64,000 nucleotides of DNA from Planctomycetota bacterium (GTDB taxonomy: Bacteria > Planctomycetota > Phycisphaerae > UBA1845 > PWPN01), in the NCBI GenBank assembly GCA_029550525.1, contig JAKPHF010000048.1, forward strand, positions 124,001 to 188,000, written 5' to 3'. Below are positions 1 through 9,145 of this stretch, piece by piece. The notes below the pieces were generated by a model. That model made no database searches, was not told the origin of the DNA, and saw nothing but the letters and a program-made list of their open reading frames with translations. Numbering within the stretch: the stretch's first letter is position 1; every line of letters starts with the position of its first letter. The translations under genes and the position numbers were made by a program.

Positions 1-2398
1 GGTCGATGCGAATCCAGTGCATCTCTCGGCCGACGAGCACTTCCTCCTTGCCCACGATGGGGATGTTGTTCTCCGCCTGACAGGCTACCACGCATGCGTT
101 GCAGCCGATGCAGCTCGACAAGTCCACCGCCATGCCCCAGCGGTTGTTGTCGTACTCGACGGGTTGTTCCCACAACTGCAGGGGAATCGGTGCGTGCCCC
201 CCTTCTTGCGCCGCATACGGATTCTGCTGGTAGACGGGCAGCGGGATCTCGCGAATCAGGTGCTCGGCTCGCTGCCGGCGCTCCTCAAAGCCCAGGCGGT
301 CGATGGCGTGGTGATTCTGGGCGGTGGCGAGTTTGTACGTCTTGTTTGTCTTCTCGACGCTCGCCGCGGCGGCGTGCATAGCCTCGGTCGTGCGGAGGGC
401 GTATGTGTTGAAGCCGACGCCTTCGCCCACGCGACCGGCGGCGGCGCGGCCGTAACCCAAGGGCAGCGCGATCGAGCCGGCAGCCTGCCCCGGCAGGACG
501 TACGCGGCGATCTCCAGTTCGCGGCCGTTGGCCTTCAGCCGGATCACATCGCCGGTCTTGACGCCCAGGGCGTTCGCATCCGACACCGAGATCAAGGCCG
601 CGTTGTCCCACGTGAGCTGCGTGAGCGAATCGGGCAGTTCTTGCAGCCAGCCGTTGTTGGCGAATCGGCCGTCGAAGACTTTGCGGTCAGCCAGGAACGT
701 GACTTCGAACGCCCCCGCCGGCTGCGTCGTGACGTGCCGGCTCACAATCTCCGTCAGCGATCGCGGCTCGACGCTCACCGCCGCGTAACCGGTGCCTTCC
801 ACCAAGCCGTCATGCAACGCCTTTCGCCACGCCGACTCGAAGCTCTCCTTCGGCAAGAAGGCCGCCAGGGCACGGCGCACGATGTCGTAGCCGGCTGTCG
901 GCGTCTCGCCTGCGAGCGTGGCCAGCAACTCGGCGCTGGTCTTGCCGTTGTACAACGGCTCGATGAGCGGCTGGACGACGCTGACCGTGCCGTCCCACGC
1001 CCTTGCGTCACTCCAGGCCTCCAAATAGTGGGCCCGGGGCAGCGACCAATGGCACCGGGCGGAGGTCTCGTTGACGTACAGCGACAGGTGCAGGCTCGTC
1101 GGCACGGCAGCCAGCGCTTCGGCGAAGCCCAGGTCGGTCGGTGCGTCGTACACCGGGTTGCCGCCCAGAATCAGCAGCGTCTTGACCTCGCCGGCCCGCA
1201 TTCGCGTCACCAAATCTCGGACGGCGTCGACATGCGACGGTCGCTGCGGCTCGGGATCCTCCACGAAGATCACCGTCTGGCCGAGGTTGCCCAACCGGGT
1301 GTTGAGCGCGGCGACGGCGGCGTGTACTTCCGGCGGCTGATCGTAGCCGGCAACAATGATGCTCCGACCGGAAGCTGCCCTCAGATCGGCGGCGATCGCT
1401 CGCGGGAACGGATCGATGTTCGGTTCGCCCGCCAGGCCGCGCTCGATCTCCCGCAGAAGGCCGGCGAGCTTGCCGCTGGGCATAGGCTCGCGATGGTCAG
1501 CCACCGAACCGGTGATGCTGTACGTGCTCTCGGCCACGTACAGGCGGTTCATGGTGGCGTCCGGCTTGTTCAGCTTCCGCCGCTCGGACCACTGACGCGC
1601 GTACTTCAGCGCGTCCGGATGCGTGCCCAGCAAATCGGCCCCGAGCGAGACGATGACGTCCGCCTTGCTCAGATCGAGGAGCATCCGCAGCGGCCGGCCG
1701 AATGCCAGCCGGGCCCCTTCGCGCTGGTTGTCCCAACTGATGGGTTCGTATTCGTACCAGCCGGATTGCGGAAACGCTTCCCGCCAGCGCCGCTTCATCT
1801 CGACCATGCTCGGCCCGGAAGCCGCATCGCTCAGGACGGCCAGACCCGCCCCGCCGTTTTTTCTCAACTCCGCAAAGAGCGGTTTGGCGGTCTCGAGAAA
1901 TTCATCCCAGGTGCTGACGGTGTACGCCGAGCGGTGAGCCGGCTCGTGTCGGCGGAGAAGGAACCGCGCCCGGTCAGGGTCGTACAGTTCGAGCACGCTG
2001 GCCTGGGCTTGAGCGCTGGCCGCGCCCAGGCTGGCAGGATGGAGCGGATTACCCTCGATCTTCACGGGACGCCCGTCGAAGCTGGTGACGAGCACGCCGG
2101 TGGCCGAGCCGCCCAGTTCCCACGTGGTCGCAAACTGATTAGGCACGCCGGGTACCCGACCGGGCGGTCGATAGGCGAATGGCGCGACCTTCTCCTCCGG
2201 CCATCGCCGGCACCCCGTCAAACCGGCGAAGGCGAAGGAGGCCCCCATGATCTTCAGGAACTGCCGCCGTGAGGGCGACAGCAGCTCGGCCGCGTGGTTC
2301 GGAAACTCGTTCTCCACGAACGCGCGGAACTCCGGCGTCTGGGCCAGCTCGTCCAGACTCCGCCAATATGCCTTTCCTGTGGTTCCCGCCCGACTCAT
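1..2398 (-). CDS. actB: Alternative Complex III subunit B-like (TAT-exported molybdopterin oxidoreductase/Fe-S protein), truncated by window edge
   Basis: Minus-strand frame from ATG at 2398 gives MSRAGTTGKAYWRSLDELAQTPEFRAFVENEFPNHAAELLSPSRRQFLKIMGASFAFAGLTGCRRWPEEKV..., a twin-arginine leader typical of ActB; open to the window start; adjacent to ActA-like gene. Confidence 0.85.
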   Translation of the reverse strand, partial: MSRAGTTGKAYWRSLDELAQTPEFRAFVENEFPNHAAELLSPSRRQFLKIMGASFAFAGLTGCRRWPEEKVAPFAYRPPGRVPGVPNQFATTWELGGSATGVLVTSFDGRPVKIEGNPLHPASLGAASAQAQASVLELYDPDRARFLLRRHEPAHRSAYTVSTWDEFLETAKPLFAELRKNGGAGLAVLSDAASGPSMVEMKRRWREAFPQSGWYEYEPISWDNQREGARLAFGRPLRMLLDLSKADVIVSLGADLLGTHPDALKYARQWSERRKLNKPDATMNRLYVAESTYSITGSVADHREPMPSGKLAGLLREIERGLAGEPNIDPFPRAIAADLRAASGRSIIVAGYDQPPEVHAAVAALNTRLGNLGQTVIFVEDPEPQRPSHVDAVRDLVTRMRAGEVKTLLILGGNPVYDAPTDLGFAEALAAVPTSLHLSLYVNETSARCHWSLPRAHYLEAWSDARAWDGTVSVVQPLIEPLYNGKTSAELLATLAGETPTAGYDIVRRALAAFLPKESFESAWRKALHDGLVEGTGYAAVSVEPRSLTEIVSRHVTTQPAGAFEVTFLADRKVFDGRFANNGWLQELPDSLTQLTWDNAALISVSDANALGVKTGDVIRLKANGRELEIAAYVLPGQAAGSIALPLGYGRAAAGRVGEGVGFNTYALRTTEAMHAAAASVEKTNKTYKLATAQNHHAIDRLGFEERRQRAEHLIREIPLPVYQQNPYAAQEGGHAPIPLQLWEQPVEYDNNRWGMAVDLSSCIGCNACVVACQAENNIPIVGKEEVLVGREMHWIRID

Positions 2399-2436
2399 GC
2401 TCCGGCTTTCCAGTGGTCGCTCCGTCTTGCGATGAC

Positions 2437-3123
2437 CTAGCGATGACAGAGCGAACAGTTGGTCATGTAGGCCGCGTCCCGGATGTTGTATTCCTTCTTG
2501 AGCCGCAGCCCCAGCTGAATCTGGTCCTCCTGCGGAACCCAATCCATCTGGGTCACGAACTCCTTGGGCCGCAAATGCTTCTCCGGCTCGCGGTGGCAGT
2601 CGAGACACCAGCCCATGCTCAACGGCGCGACCTGATGAACGACTTCCATGCGATCCACGCGGCCATGACACGAAACGCATCCGATACCCGCGTTCACGTG
2701 CGCCGCATGATTGAAGTACGCGTAATCCGGCAGATCGTGGACCTTGACCCACTCGATGGGCTTGCCCGTCGCGTAGCTTTCATTCACCTTGAGCAACCGC
2801 GGGCTGTCCGCCTTGATGCTCGCATGACAGTTCATGCAGGTCTGCGTGGGTGGAATGGCCGCAAACCCCGCTTTGTCTACCGTGTTGTGGCAATAGCGAC
2901 AATCCAAACCCAGTTGACCGACATGCACGAGGTGACTGTACGGAACCGGCTGCGCGGGCTGGTAACCCACATCCGTGGTTGCGGGCGCAGCCCCCAGGCC
3001 CACCACAAACGGGACGTAGATCGCGCCGCCCGCGATCATCACGACCAGCGCGACAAGCAGGTAGTTGGCCCAAGGCGGGAAAAGGAATCGTTGATTCGGC
3101 CCGGTGTTCGGCATATCGCGCAA
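2437..3123 (-). CDS. actA: Alternative Complex III subunit A-like membrane-anchored pentaheme cytochrome c
   Basis: Five CxxCH motifs (CRYCH, CMNCH, CVSCH, CLDCH, CSLCH), N-terminal TM helix, directly upstream of actB. Confidence 0.88.
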   Translation of the reverse strand: MRDMPNTGPNQRFLFPPWANYLLVALVVMIAGGAIYVPFVVGLGAAPATTDVGYQPAQPVPYSHLVHVGQLGLDCRYCHNTVDKAGFAAIPPTQTCMNCHASIKADSPRLLKVNESYATGKPIEWVKVHDLPDYAYFNHAAHVNAGIGCVSCHGRVDRMEVVHQVAPLSMGWCLDCHREPEKHLRPKEFVTQMDWVPQEDQIQLGLRLKKEYNIRDAAYMTNCSLCHR

Positions 3124-3413
3124 CTCTCAGATGCCCAACTACGGAAGTGGCCAATTGTAGTAGCCAGCCTCGTTGAGGCCATTCGATCCGGCCACTGGGC
3201 GGCGAAATTCGCGACGGTTTCCATCATCGCCGCCACAAGGCGCGGCCGCAACTATAAGTCGCCACAACTGCCTCAGACAAGTTTCCGCCCGGCCGAAAGG
3301 TGAAGCGAGCCTACTGCACGTTCGCCTCACCCGGCTTTGCCGCCGCCGGGCGATCCACTATAGTACACGCGCCAGGATTTGACACACGTTTCATCTTCGA
3401 CGGGCCGCACCAT

Positions 3414-4838
3414 ATGGACTTTCCACTGTTTCACCTGGACTGGGCCGGCAACCGAATGCTCATCGCCGTCATTGCCGTCCTGCACGTCCTGGTCAATCAC
3501 TCCATGGCCGTCGGTGCCATGCCCCTGATCGCCCTCGTTCAGTGGTGGGGCTATCGGACCGCAGACCCGAGGTGGGACCGCCTGGCCTACCGGCTGCTCG
3601 GCGTCTGCTTCATCGTGACCACCACTGTCGGGGCGCTCACCGGCGTGGGCATCTGGTTGTCGGCCTCGCTGGTCAACCCGCACGCCATCGGCAGTCTGAT
3701 TCGCGTCTTCTTCTGGGCCTGGTTCACCGAGTGGATCGTCTTCATCACCGAGGTCTGCCTCATTCTGGCCTACTTCCTGACGTGGAAGAGCTGGGGTGAG
3801 CGCCGCAAGGGGCAGCACATCGTTTTTGGATGCGCACTGGCTCTCGCATCCTGGCTGACCATGGCTATCATCGTGGCCATTCTCGGGTTCATGATGGATC
3901 CGGGCTCCTGGGCCGAGCGACGTTCGTTCTGGACCGGCGTGCTCAACCCGATTTACCTGCCCCAACTGTGCTTCCGCACGCCGCTGGCCATGGTGATGGC
4001 CGGGCTGCTGGCGTTGCTGCTGATTCCGTTCTTCACCGCTCGCGACGCCTTTCGCCGCCGGGCGTTGCGATTCGTGGGCGTCTGGACGCTGGCCTGGTCG
4101 GCTCCCTGCATCGTCGGGGCGGGCTTTTATTGGCTGGCCATCCCCGACGCCATGCGGTCCAACATGCCGGTGGCTCTGGCCACGCAGGCTTTCCAGACTT
4201 GGCACACCGCCGTGGCTCAGATCCTGACCGTCGCCGCCGCCGCGATCCTCATCATTTCGTTGTGGGCGGTCATCAAACCGGGCTGGCTGCCGCGTCCGGC
4301 GACCGCCGTCCCCTTCCTGCTCATGTTTGTCCTGCTAGGCTACTTCGAACGCGTCCGCGAGTTCGTCCGCAAGCCGGCGGTAATTGAGAACTACATGTAC
4401 GCCAACGGCATCGAGATCGACAAGTACCCGCTGCTCCGCGAGGAAGGCGTGTTAGCTCATGCCACATATGCGTCGCATCGCACCGTCACGCCGGAAAACG
4501 AGCTGGAGGCCGGTCGCGACATGTTCATCATCGCTTGCAGCCGATGCCATACCACCACCGGTGTGAACGGCGTGGTGAACAAGCTGACGACGATGTATGG
4601 CCGCGAACCCTGGAGCCGTGAGATCGTGCTCACGAACATCCGCACGCTGCACAACGTGAGGCCGTTCATGCCGCCCGCCCCCGGCACGGACGCCGAACTG
4701 TCCGCGCTGGCGGCGTACCTGGTTTCGCTCCAGGCTAACCCGGTCCCGGTGGGCGGTGCTCAAAACGAGGGCGTGAAAACGCCGGTCACGACCCAGCCGG
4801 CCGTCACGCTGCGACCGACAGCGCTGGGAGAAGGATGA
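3414..4838 (+). CDS. CydA-like multi-TM membrane protein with C-terminal c-type cytochrome domain
   Basis: MDFPLFHLDWAGNRMLIAVIAVLHVLVNHSMAVGAMPLI..., many TM helices, C-terminal CSRCH heme-c motif; ATG at 3414 preferred over ORF-track start. Confidence 0.7.
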   Translation: MDFPLFHLDWAGNRMLIAVIAVLHVLVNHSMAVGAMPLIALVQWWGYRTADPRWDRLAYRLLGVCFIVTTTVGALTGVGIWLSASLVNPHAIGSLIRVFFWAWFTEWIVFITEVCLILAYFLTWKSWGERRKGQHIVFGCALALASWLTMAIIVAILGFMMDPGSWAERRSFWTGVLNPIYLPQLCFRTPLAMVMAGLLALLLIPFFTARDAFRRRALRFVGVWTLAWSAPCIVGAGFYWLAIPDAMRSNMPVALATQAFQTWHTAVAQILTVAAAAILIISLWAVIKPGWLPRPATAVPFLLMFVLLGYFERVREFVRKPAVIENYMYANGIEIDKYPLLREEGVLAHATYASHRTVTPENELEAGRDMFIIACSRCHTTTGVNGVVNKLTTMYGREPWSREIVLTNIRTLHNVRPFMPPAPGTDAELSALAAYLVSLQANPVPVGGAQNEGVKTPVTTQPAVTLRPTALGEG

Positions 4839-4845
4839 CCCATCT

Positions 4846-4890
4846 CCGCGTCGCCGTGTCTCCGCGTCGCCGCGTCGGTGTCTCGCGAGA
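4846..4890. repeat. 8-nt periodic repeat (TCCGCGTC GCCGTGTC TCCGCGTC GCCGCGTC)
   Basis: Octamer units read directly; similar string at 26150..26186. Confidence 0.75.
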
Positions 4891-5114
4891 GGCTGGCGAA
4901 CCGGGCCCAAAACCATGGCAGCGGTCTTGACTCACCCGACGGCTGTTTCTGATAGAATGAAATTGAGGTGAGACCATGGTCCGTGCATTCAAACAACACG
5001 TGATGATTGGCTCGGGAACGCGCCGACTGTTTCGTTACCAATGATCGTTCGCTGCAGCGAGTTGCCGATGCGGATTGTTATATGCTGACCGAGTTGACCA
5101 CGGAGTGATCGGCT

Positions 5115-6452
5115 GTGATTCTCGCAAACATCCCTGTACCTCACGACATTCCGCTGCCCTTGCCGGTCGATCGCGTCATCCTCCAGGCGGTCATCGTGCT
5201 GCTGTTCCTCGCCCACATCGTGTTTATCAATCTCATGCTGGGCGGAGCCATGTTTGCCGTGGTGTTCGAGTGCATCGGCCTAAAGCGGCGTGACTTCGAC
5301 ACGCTGGCCCGCGAGATCACCCACACCATCACGGTCAACAAGAGCCTGGCCGTGGTGCTCGGTGTAGGGCCGCTGCTGGCCATCAACGTGCTCTACACCG
5401 TCTACTTCTACTCGGCCAACGCACTGACGGGCTACGTCTGGATCAGCATCGTTCCCCTGGTGGCGGTCGCATTTCTCATCCTCTACGCCTACAAGTACTC
5501 CTGGGAGCGCCTGGCGAACCGCAAGAAGCTGCATCTGGCGATGGGCGGGTTCGGCGTGGCCATCCTCCTGTTCGTGCCGTTGATCTTCCTGAGCAACATC
5601 AACCTCATGCTCTTCCCCGACCGCTGGACGCAGGTGCGGGGATTCCTCTCGGCCCTGTGGCTGCCCAACGTGTGGCCGCGGTTCTTGCACTTTGTGCTGG
5701 CCTGTGTGGCGGTCAGCGCCTTGTTCATGCTTGCCTACTTCACACGCGCGGGCTATCCGGTCGAAACGAAGTTTCAGGGCCTCGACCGGCCGAACCTGCG
5801 ACGGCTGTTCTACGGCATCGCCTTCGGGGCCACGCTTCTGCAGTTGGCCGCCGGCCCGCTCGTACTGTTCACGCTGCCCGCCCAGGGGCTCTCGGTGTTT
5901 TTGTACGCGGTGATCGGCACCGGCGCGGCCTTCGCCGTCGCCATGCTCGCCCTTATGTGGTGGGAGATTCTCACCCCGCGTCAGACCGCCGGGCGGTTCT
6001 TCGTGCCCATCGTCGCGCTGCTCATCCTGACCGGTTCGGCCATGGGCTTCGGCCGGCACGTCTACCGCGAGGGTGCCCTTCGCGACCATCGTCTGGCCAT
6101 GGAACAGCGGACGCAGGACCTCGCTTACGCCGCCGCTGCTGCCAAATGGCGGGCCGACCACGGTGTGGCCGTGGAAGATCTTCCGCTGGGTCAACGCGTC
6201 TTCCGCGACGTGTGCAGCAGTTGCCACATGCTGGACCGCGTGCTCACCGGGCCGTCCATCCGCGAGATCGCCGAGCTCTACAAGGACGATCCCGACGGCA
6301 TCGTGCGCTGGACCAAGGCTCCGACCCGCAAACGCACCGGCTTCCCGGCCATGCCGGCCTTCGATCGGCCCACCGAGCAACTGCGAGCCGTCGCCGAGTA
6401 CATGCTCGAGCTGGCGGCCCCGAAAAAAGAAGGCTTGAGTCCTGAGTCCTGA
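5115..6452 (+). CDS. Second multi-TM membrane protein with C-terminal cytochrome c domain (partner of preceding gene)
   Basis: GTG start at 5115; MILANIPVPHDIPLPLPVDRVILQAVIVLLFLAHIVFINLMLGG..., C-terminal CSSCH motif. Confidence 0.7.
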   Translation: MILANIPVPHDIPLPLPVDRVILQAVIVLLFLAHIVFINLMLGGAMFAVVFECIGLKRRDFDTLAREITHTITVNKSLAVVLGVGPLLAINVLYTVYFYSANALTGYVWISIVPLVAVAFLILYAYKYSWERLANRKKLHLAMGGFGVAILLFVPLIFLSNINLMLFPDRWTQVRGFLSALWLPNVWPRFLHFVLACVAVSALFMLAYFTRAGYPVETKFQGLDRPNLRRLFYGIAFGATLLQLAAGPLVLFTLPAQGLSVFLYAVIGTGAAFAVAMLALMWWEILTPRQTAGRFFVPIVALLILTGSAMGFGRHVYREGALRDHRLAMEQRTQDLAYAAAAAKWRADHGVAVEDLPLGQRVFRDVCSSCHMLDRVLTGPSIREIAELYKDDPDGIVRWTKAPTRKRTGFPAMPAFDRPTEQLRAVAEYMLELAAPKKEGLSPES

Positions 6453-6526
6453 GGCTTGAGGGGCCGTGAGCTGTGAGCCAGACGGTCCGGCTGAAAGCTG
6501 AGCGCTGACAGCGGATAGCTACACGC
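6434..6526. repeat. 7-nt periodic repeats (GCTTGAG TCCTGAG TCCTGAG GCTTGAG; GCTGAAA GCTGAGC GCTGACA)
   Basis: Heptamer units read directly. Confidence 0.7.
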
Positions 6527-6536
6527 ATCCGCGGCC

Positions 6537-7655
6537 TTACTTGAGCAGTTTGCGCAGGACGGGCTCGAGTTCGTCGGCCATGCGGACGAAGCCCAGATCC
6601 GTGGCGTGTGTGCCGTCCACCGTCGCGTCGTCGTCCACGCCCAGCAGCCGATCGCCCGGCACGAGCGTGAGCTGTGGCACGTTCGCATCACTCAACCGCT
6701 CGAAGGTGGCACGAAGTTCCGCGTTCTTACGGTCCACTCGCTCGCGTGCACTCGGCAGGAACCGGGCCGCCTGATGCGGAGCCTGCTCGACCAGGACGAT
6801 GGGCGTGTGAGGATGCGCTTTGCGCAGCGTGCGCACGAACGGCTCGATGCGCTCGCGCACCATCTCGGCGGTCATGTTGGGCAGGCAATCCAGCACGTAC
6901 ACTGCCGGATCCAGCTCGGCCAGCAGATCAGCCATCTCGGGTTCCATCTTGCCGTTGCCCGAGAAGCCCAGGTTGATGGTCGGTACGTCCAGCCGGCGAC
7001 CCAGAATCGCCACGTGAGCCATGCCCGGCCTTGACGCACAGCCGCCCTGACAAATAGACGTCCCATACACCACGACTGGCTTGGCCGCGCGCGGGGCCGG
7101 CTTGAATAGCTGTGCGGTCGGCGGGATACCGATCTCCAGCGACTTCACCCCGTTGTACAGCGGCAGGTACAGCATGTACTCATGCGTGCCCGCCGGAACG
7201 TTGTCCACGAGTACGGCCTCACTGGACGAAGTGCTGCCCGGCCGCCCCGCTCCCGTCCAGCGCCACTGCCCCTCGTGCCGTACGTACAGGTCCAGGCCGC
7301 TCACGCCGGTTGCCGGCATGTGCGGCATCGCCAGGTTCGACGACGTCACCGTCCAGCGGGCGGCGATCTTCGGGGCGTCGGTCACAAACCGCACGCAGAT
7401 GCCGGCCGTGTTCGTGCTCAGCGTCCAGACCGGATCGCGAACGACGCCCTTGGCCCGGGCGGGCAGGCGATGCCAGAACTCGGCCGTGTCCGTCCACCCC
7501 TTGCCTTCGACGGGCAACAGCCGGGCGTCATACCAGGCGAGCGTGGACTTGTCGCCGTCGGCTGCCTTGTCGGGTTCGAGCCTCTCCAGAGCCGGCGGTT
7601 TGGCCGCGACGGTCGCTGCAACGGACGCGATGAAGATGGAAGCGAATCGAAGCAT
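6537..7655 (-). CDS. SGNH/GDSL-type hydrolase family secreted protein
   Basis: MLRFASIFIASVAATVAAKPP signal peptide; VVYGTSICQGGCAS and DGTHATDLGFVRMAD C-terminal block. Confidence 0.75.
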   Translation of the reverse strand: MLRFASIFIASVAATVAAKPPALERLEPDKAADGDKSTLAWYDARLLPVEGKGWTDTAEFWHRLPARAKGVVRDPVWTLSTNTAGICVRFVTDAPKIAARWTVTSSNLAMPHMPATGVSGLDLYVRHEGQWRWTGAGRPGSTSSSEAVLVDNVPAGTHEYMLYLPLYNGVKSLEIGIPPTAQLFKPAPRAAKPVVVYGTSICQGGCASRPGMAHVAILGRRLDVPTINLGFSGNGKMEPEMADLLAELDPAVYVLDCLPNMTAEMVRERIEPFVRTLRKAHPHTPIVLVEQAPHQAARFLPSARERVDRKNAELRATFERLSDANVPQLTLVPGDRLLGVDDDATVDGTHATDLGFVRMADELEPVLRKLLK

Positions 7656-7877
7656 GGACGTGATCTCCTTTCGTTGACCGCCCTGATTGTCCGCTCGAAA
7701 TCGCCCTCTGTCCACCACCGTGTCACTCTCCCCTCGGACAGAAAAGCGCATCCGGAGCTCGCCGCCGCACTTTGAAACAACGGACAACTGACCACTGACC
7801 ATCCAGTGGTTCGCCTGTCGCCGCGCGGTTATTATGGCGACCAGCAGAGTCCCAATCGAACGTGCAAGGAGACGGTC

Positions 7878-9083
7878 ATGAGCAGCAACAAGCTTACGAC
7901 GACCGTGGGGCGGCGTGAGTTCCTGGCCGGCACGGCGGCAGCGTTCACCATCGTCCGCCCGTCGGCTGTCCGAGGCAGCACGGCCAACTCCACCATCGAG
8001 TTGGGCATGCTGGGCTGTGGCGGACGCGGCACGTGGATCGTGCCCCTGTTCCAAAAGCACGGCAAGTACAAATTCGTCACCTGCGCCGATTACTATCCCG
8101 AGCATGCCGACCGGGTCGGTGAAATGTGCCAGATCCCGGCGAACAAGCGCTTCAGTACGCTCTCGGCCTACAAGCGGATGTACGACACGAAGTTCGACGC
8201 GGTGGTGATCGAGACGCCGCCGTACTTCCATCCCGAGCAGGCCGCCGCCGCGGTCGATGCCGGCAAGCATGTGTACTGCGCCAAGCCCATCGCCGTCGAT
8301 GTCCCCGGCTGCCGAAGCTTCGAGGCATCGGGCAAGAAAGCGACGGAAAAGAAGCTCGTCTTTTTGGTCGATTTTCAGACCCGGGCCAACGAGCATTACC
8401 GCGAGGCGGCCCGCCGCATCCACCGTGGTGACATCGGCAAACTGGTGAGCGGTGACGCCAAGTACCCCTGTGGTGTCATGGGGTTAAAGACGCCGGCCAC
8501 GCCCGACGACCGGCTGCGATGCTGGTATTGCGACAAAGCCCTGTCCGGCGATTTCATCGTCGAGCAAAGCATCCACGCGCTGGACGTGGCCACCTGGATG
8601 ATCAACGCCGCGCCGGTGGCCGCCATGGGCCGCGGCGTCTCCAAAGGTTTGCGCGCCTATGGCAACATCTGGGATTCGTTCACGCTGGTCTACGAGTTCC
8701 CCGATAGCGTCAATCTGTCTTTCCATTGCGTGCAGATGGTGCACGGGGCTCCGAACGAGATTCAATGTCGGATTTATGGCGCCAACGGCACGTTCGACAG
8801 TGATTACTTCCGGTTTGTGAGCATTCAATCGCCCGACAAAGCCTATCCGCGACAGGAGTTCACGGATCTCTACACCAGCGGCACGGTGGTCAACATCAAC
8901 GAGTTCTACCAGGCGATCACCGGCGGCGATTATTCCAACCCCACGGTGGCTCCGTCGGTCCGCAGCAATCTCACCGCGGTCATGGGCCGCGAGGTTGCCT
9001 ACCGCAAGGAACTGCTGACCTGGGACGCATTGCTAAAATCCAGCGAGCGGCTCGAAGCGGACTTGTCGGGCCTGAAGAGCTGA
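7878..9083 (+). CDS. Gfo/Idh/MocA family oxidoreductase with TAT-like leader
   Basis: MSSNKLTTTVGRREFLAGTAAAFTIV leader; GMLGCGGRG nucleotide-binding motif; EKPIAVD-like CAKPIAVD motif. Confidence 0.9.
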   Translation: MSSNKLTTTVGRREFLAGTAAAFTIVRPSAVRGSTANSTIELGMLGCGGRGTWIVPLFQKHGKYKFVTCADYYPEHADRVGEMCQIPANKRFSTLSAYKRMYDTKFDAVVIETPPYFHPEQAAAAVDAGKHVYCAKPIAVDVPGCRSFEASGKKATEKKLVFLVDFQTRANEHYREAARRIHRGDIGKLVSGDAKYPCGVMGLKTPATPDDRLRCWYCDKALSGDFIVEQSIHALDVATWMINAAPVAAMGRGVSKGLRAYGNIWDSFTLVYEFPDSVNLSFHCVQMVHGAPNEIQCRIYGANGTFDSDYFRFVSIQSPDKAYPRQEFTDLYTSGTVVNINEFYQAITGGDYSNPTVAPSVRSNLTAVMGREVAYRKELLTWDALLKSSERLEADLSGLKS

Positions 9084-9145
9084 CTAGAGACTCGGAAATT
9101 CCACCACAGTGTAGGATATCCCCGGACACGGGGGAGGTTGGTTCG

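Noticed and set aside
17-2272. 751-aa plus-strand ORF
   Set aside because: Antisense to actB; Arg/His/Val-rich composition is typical of the shadow frame in high-GC DNA
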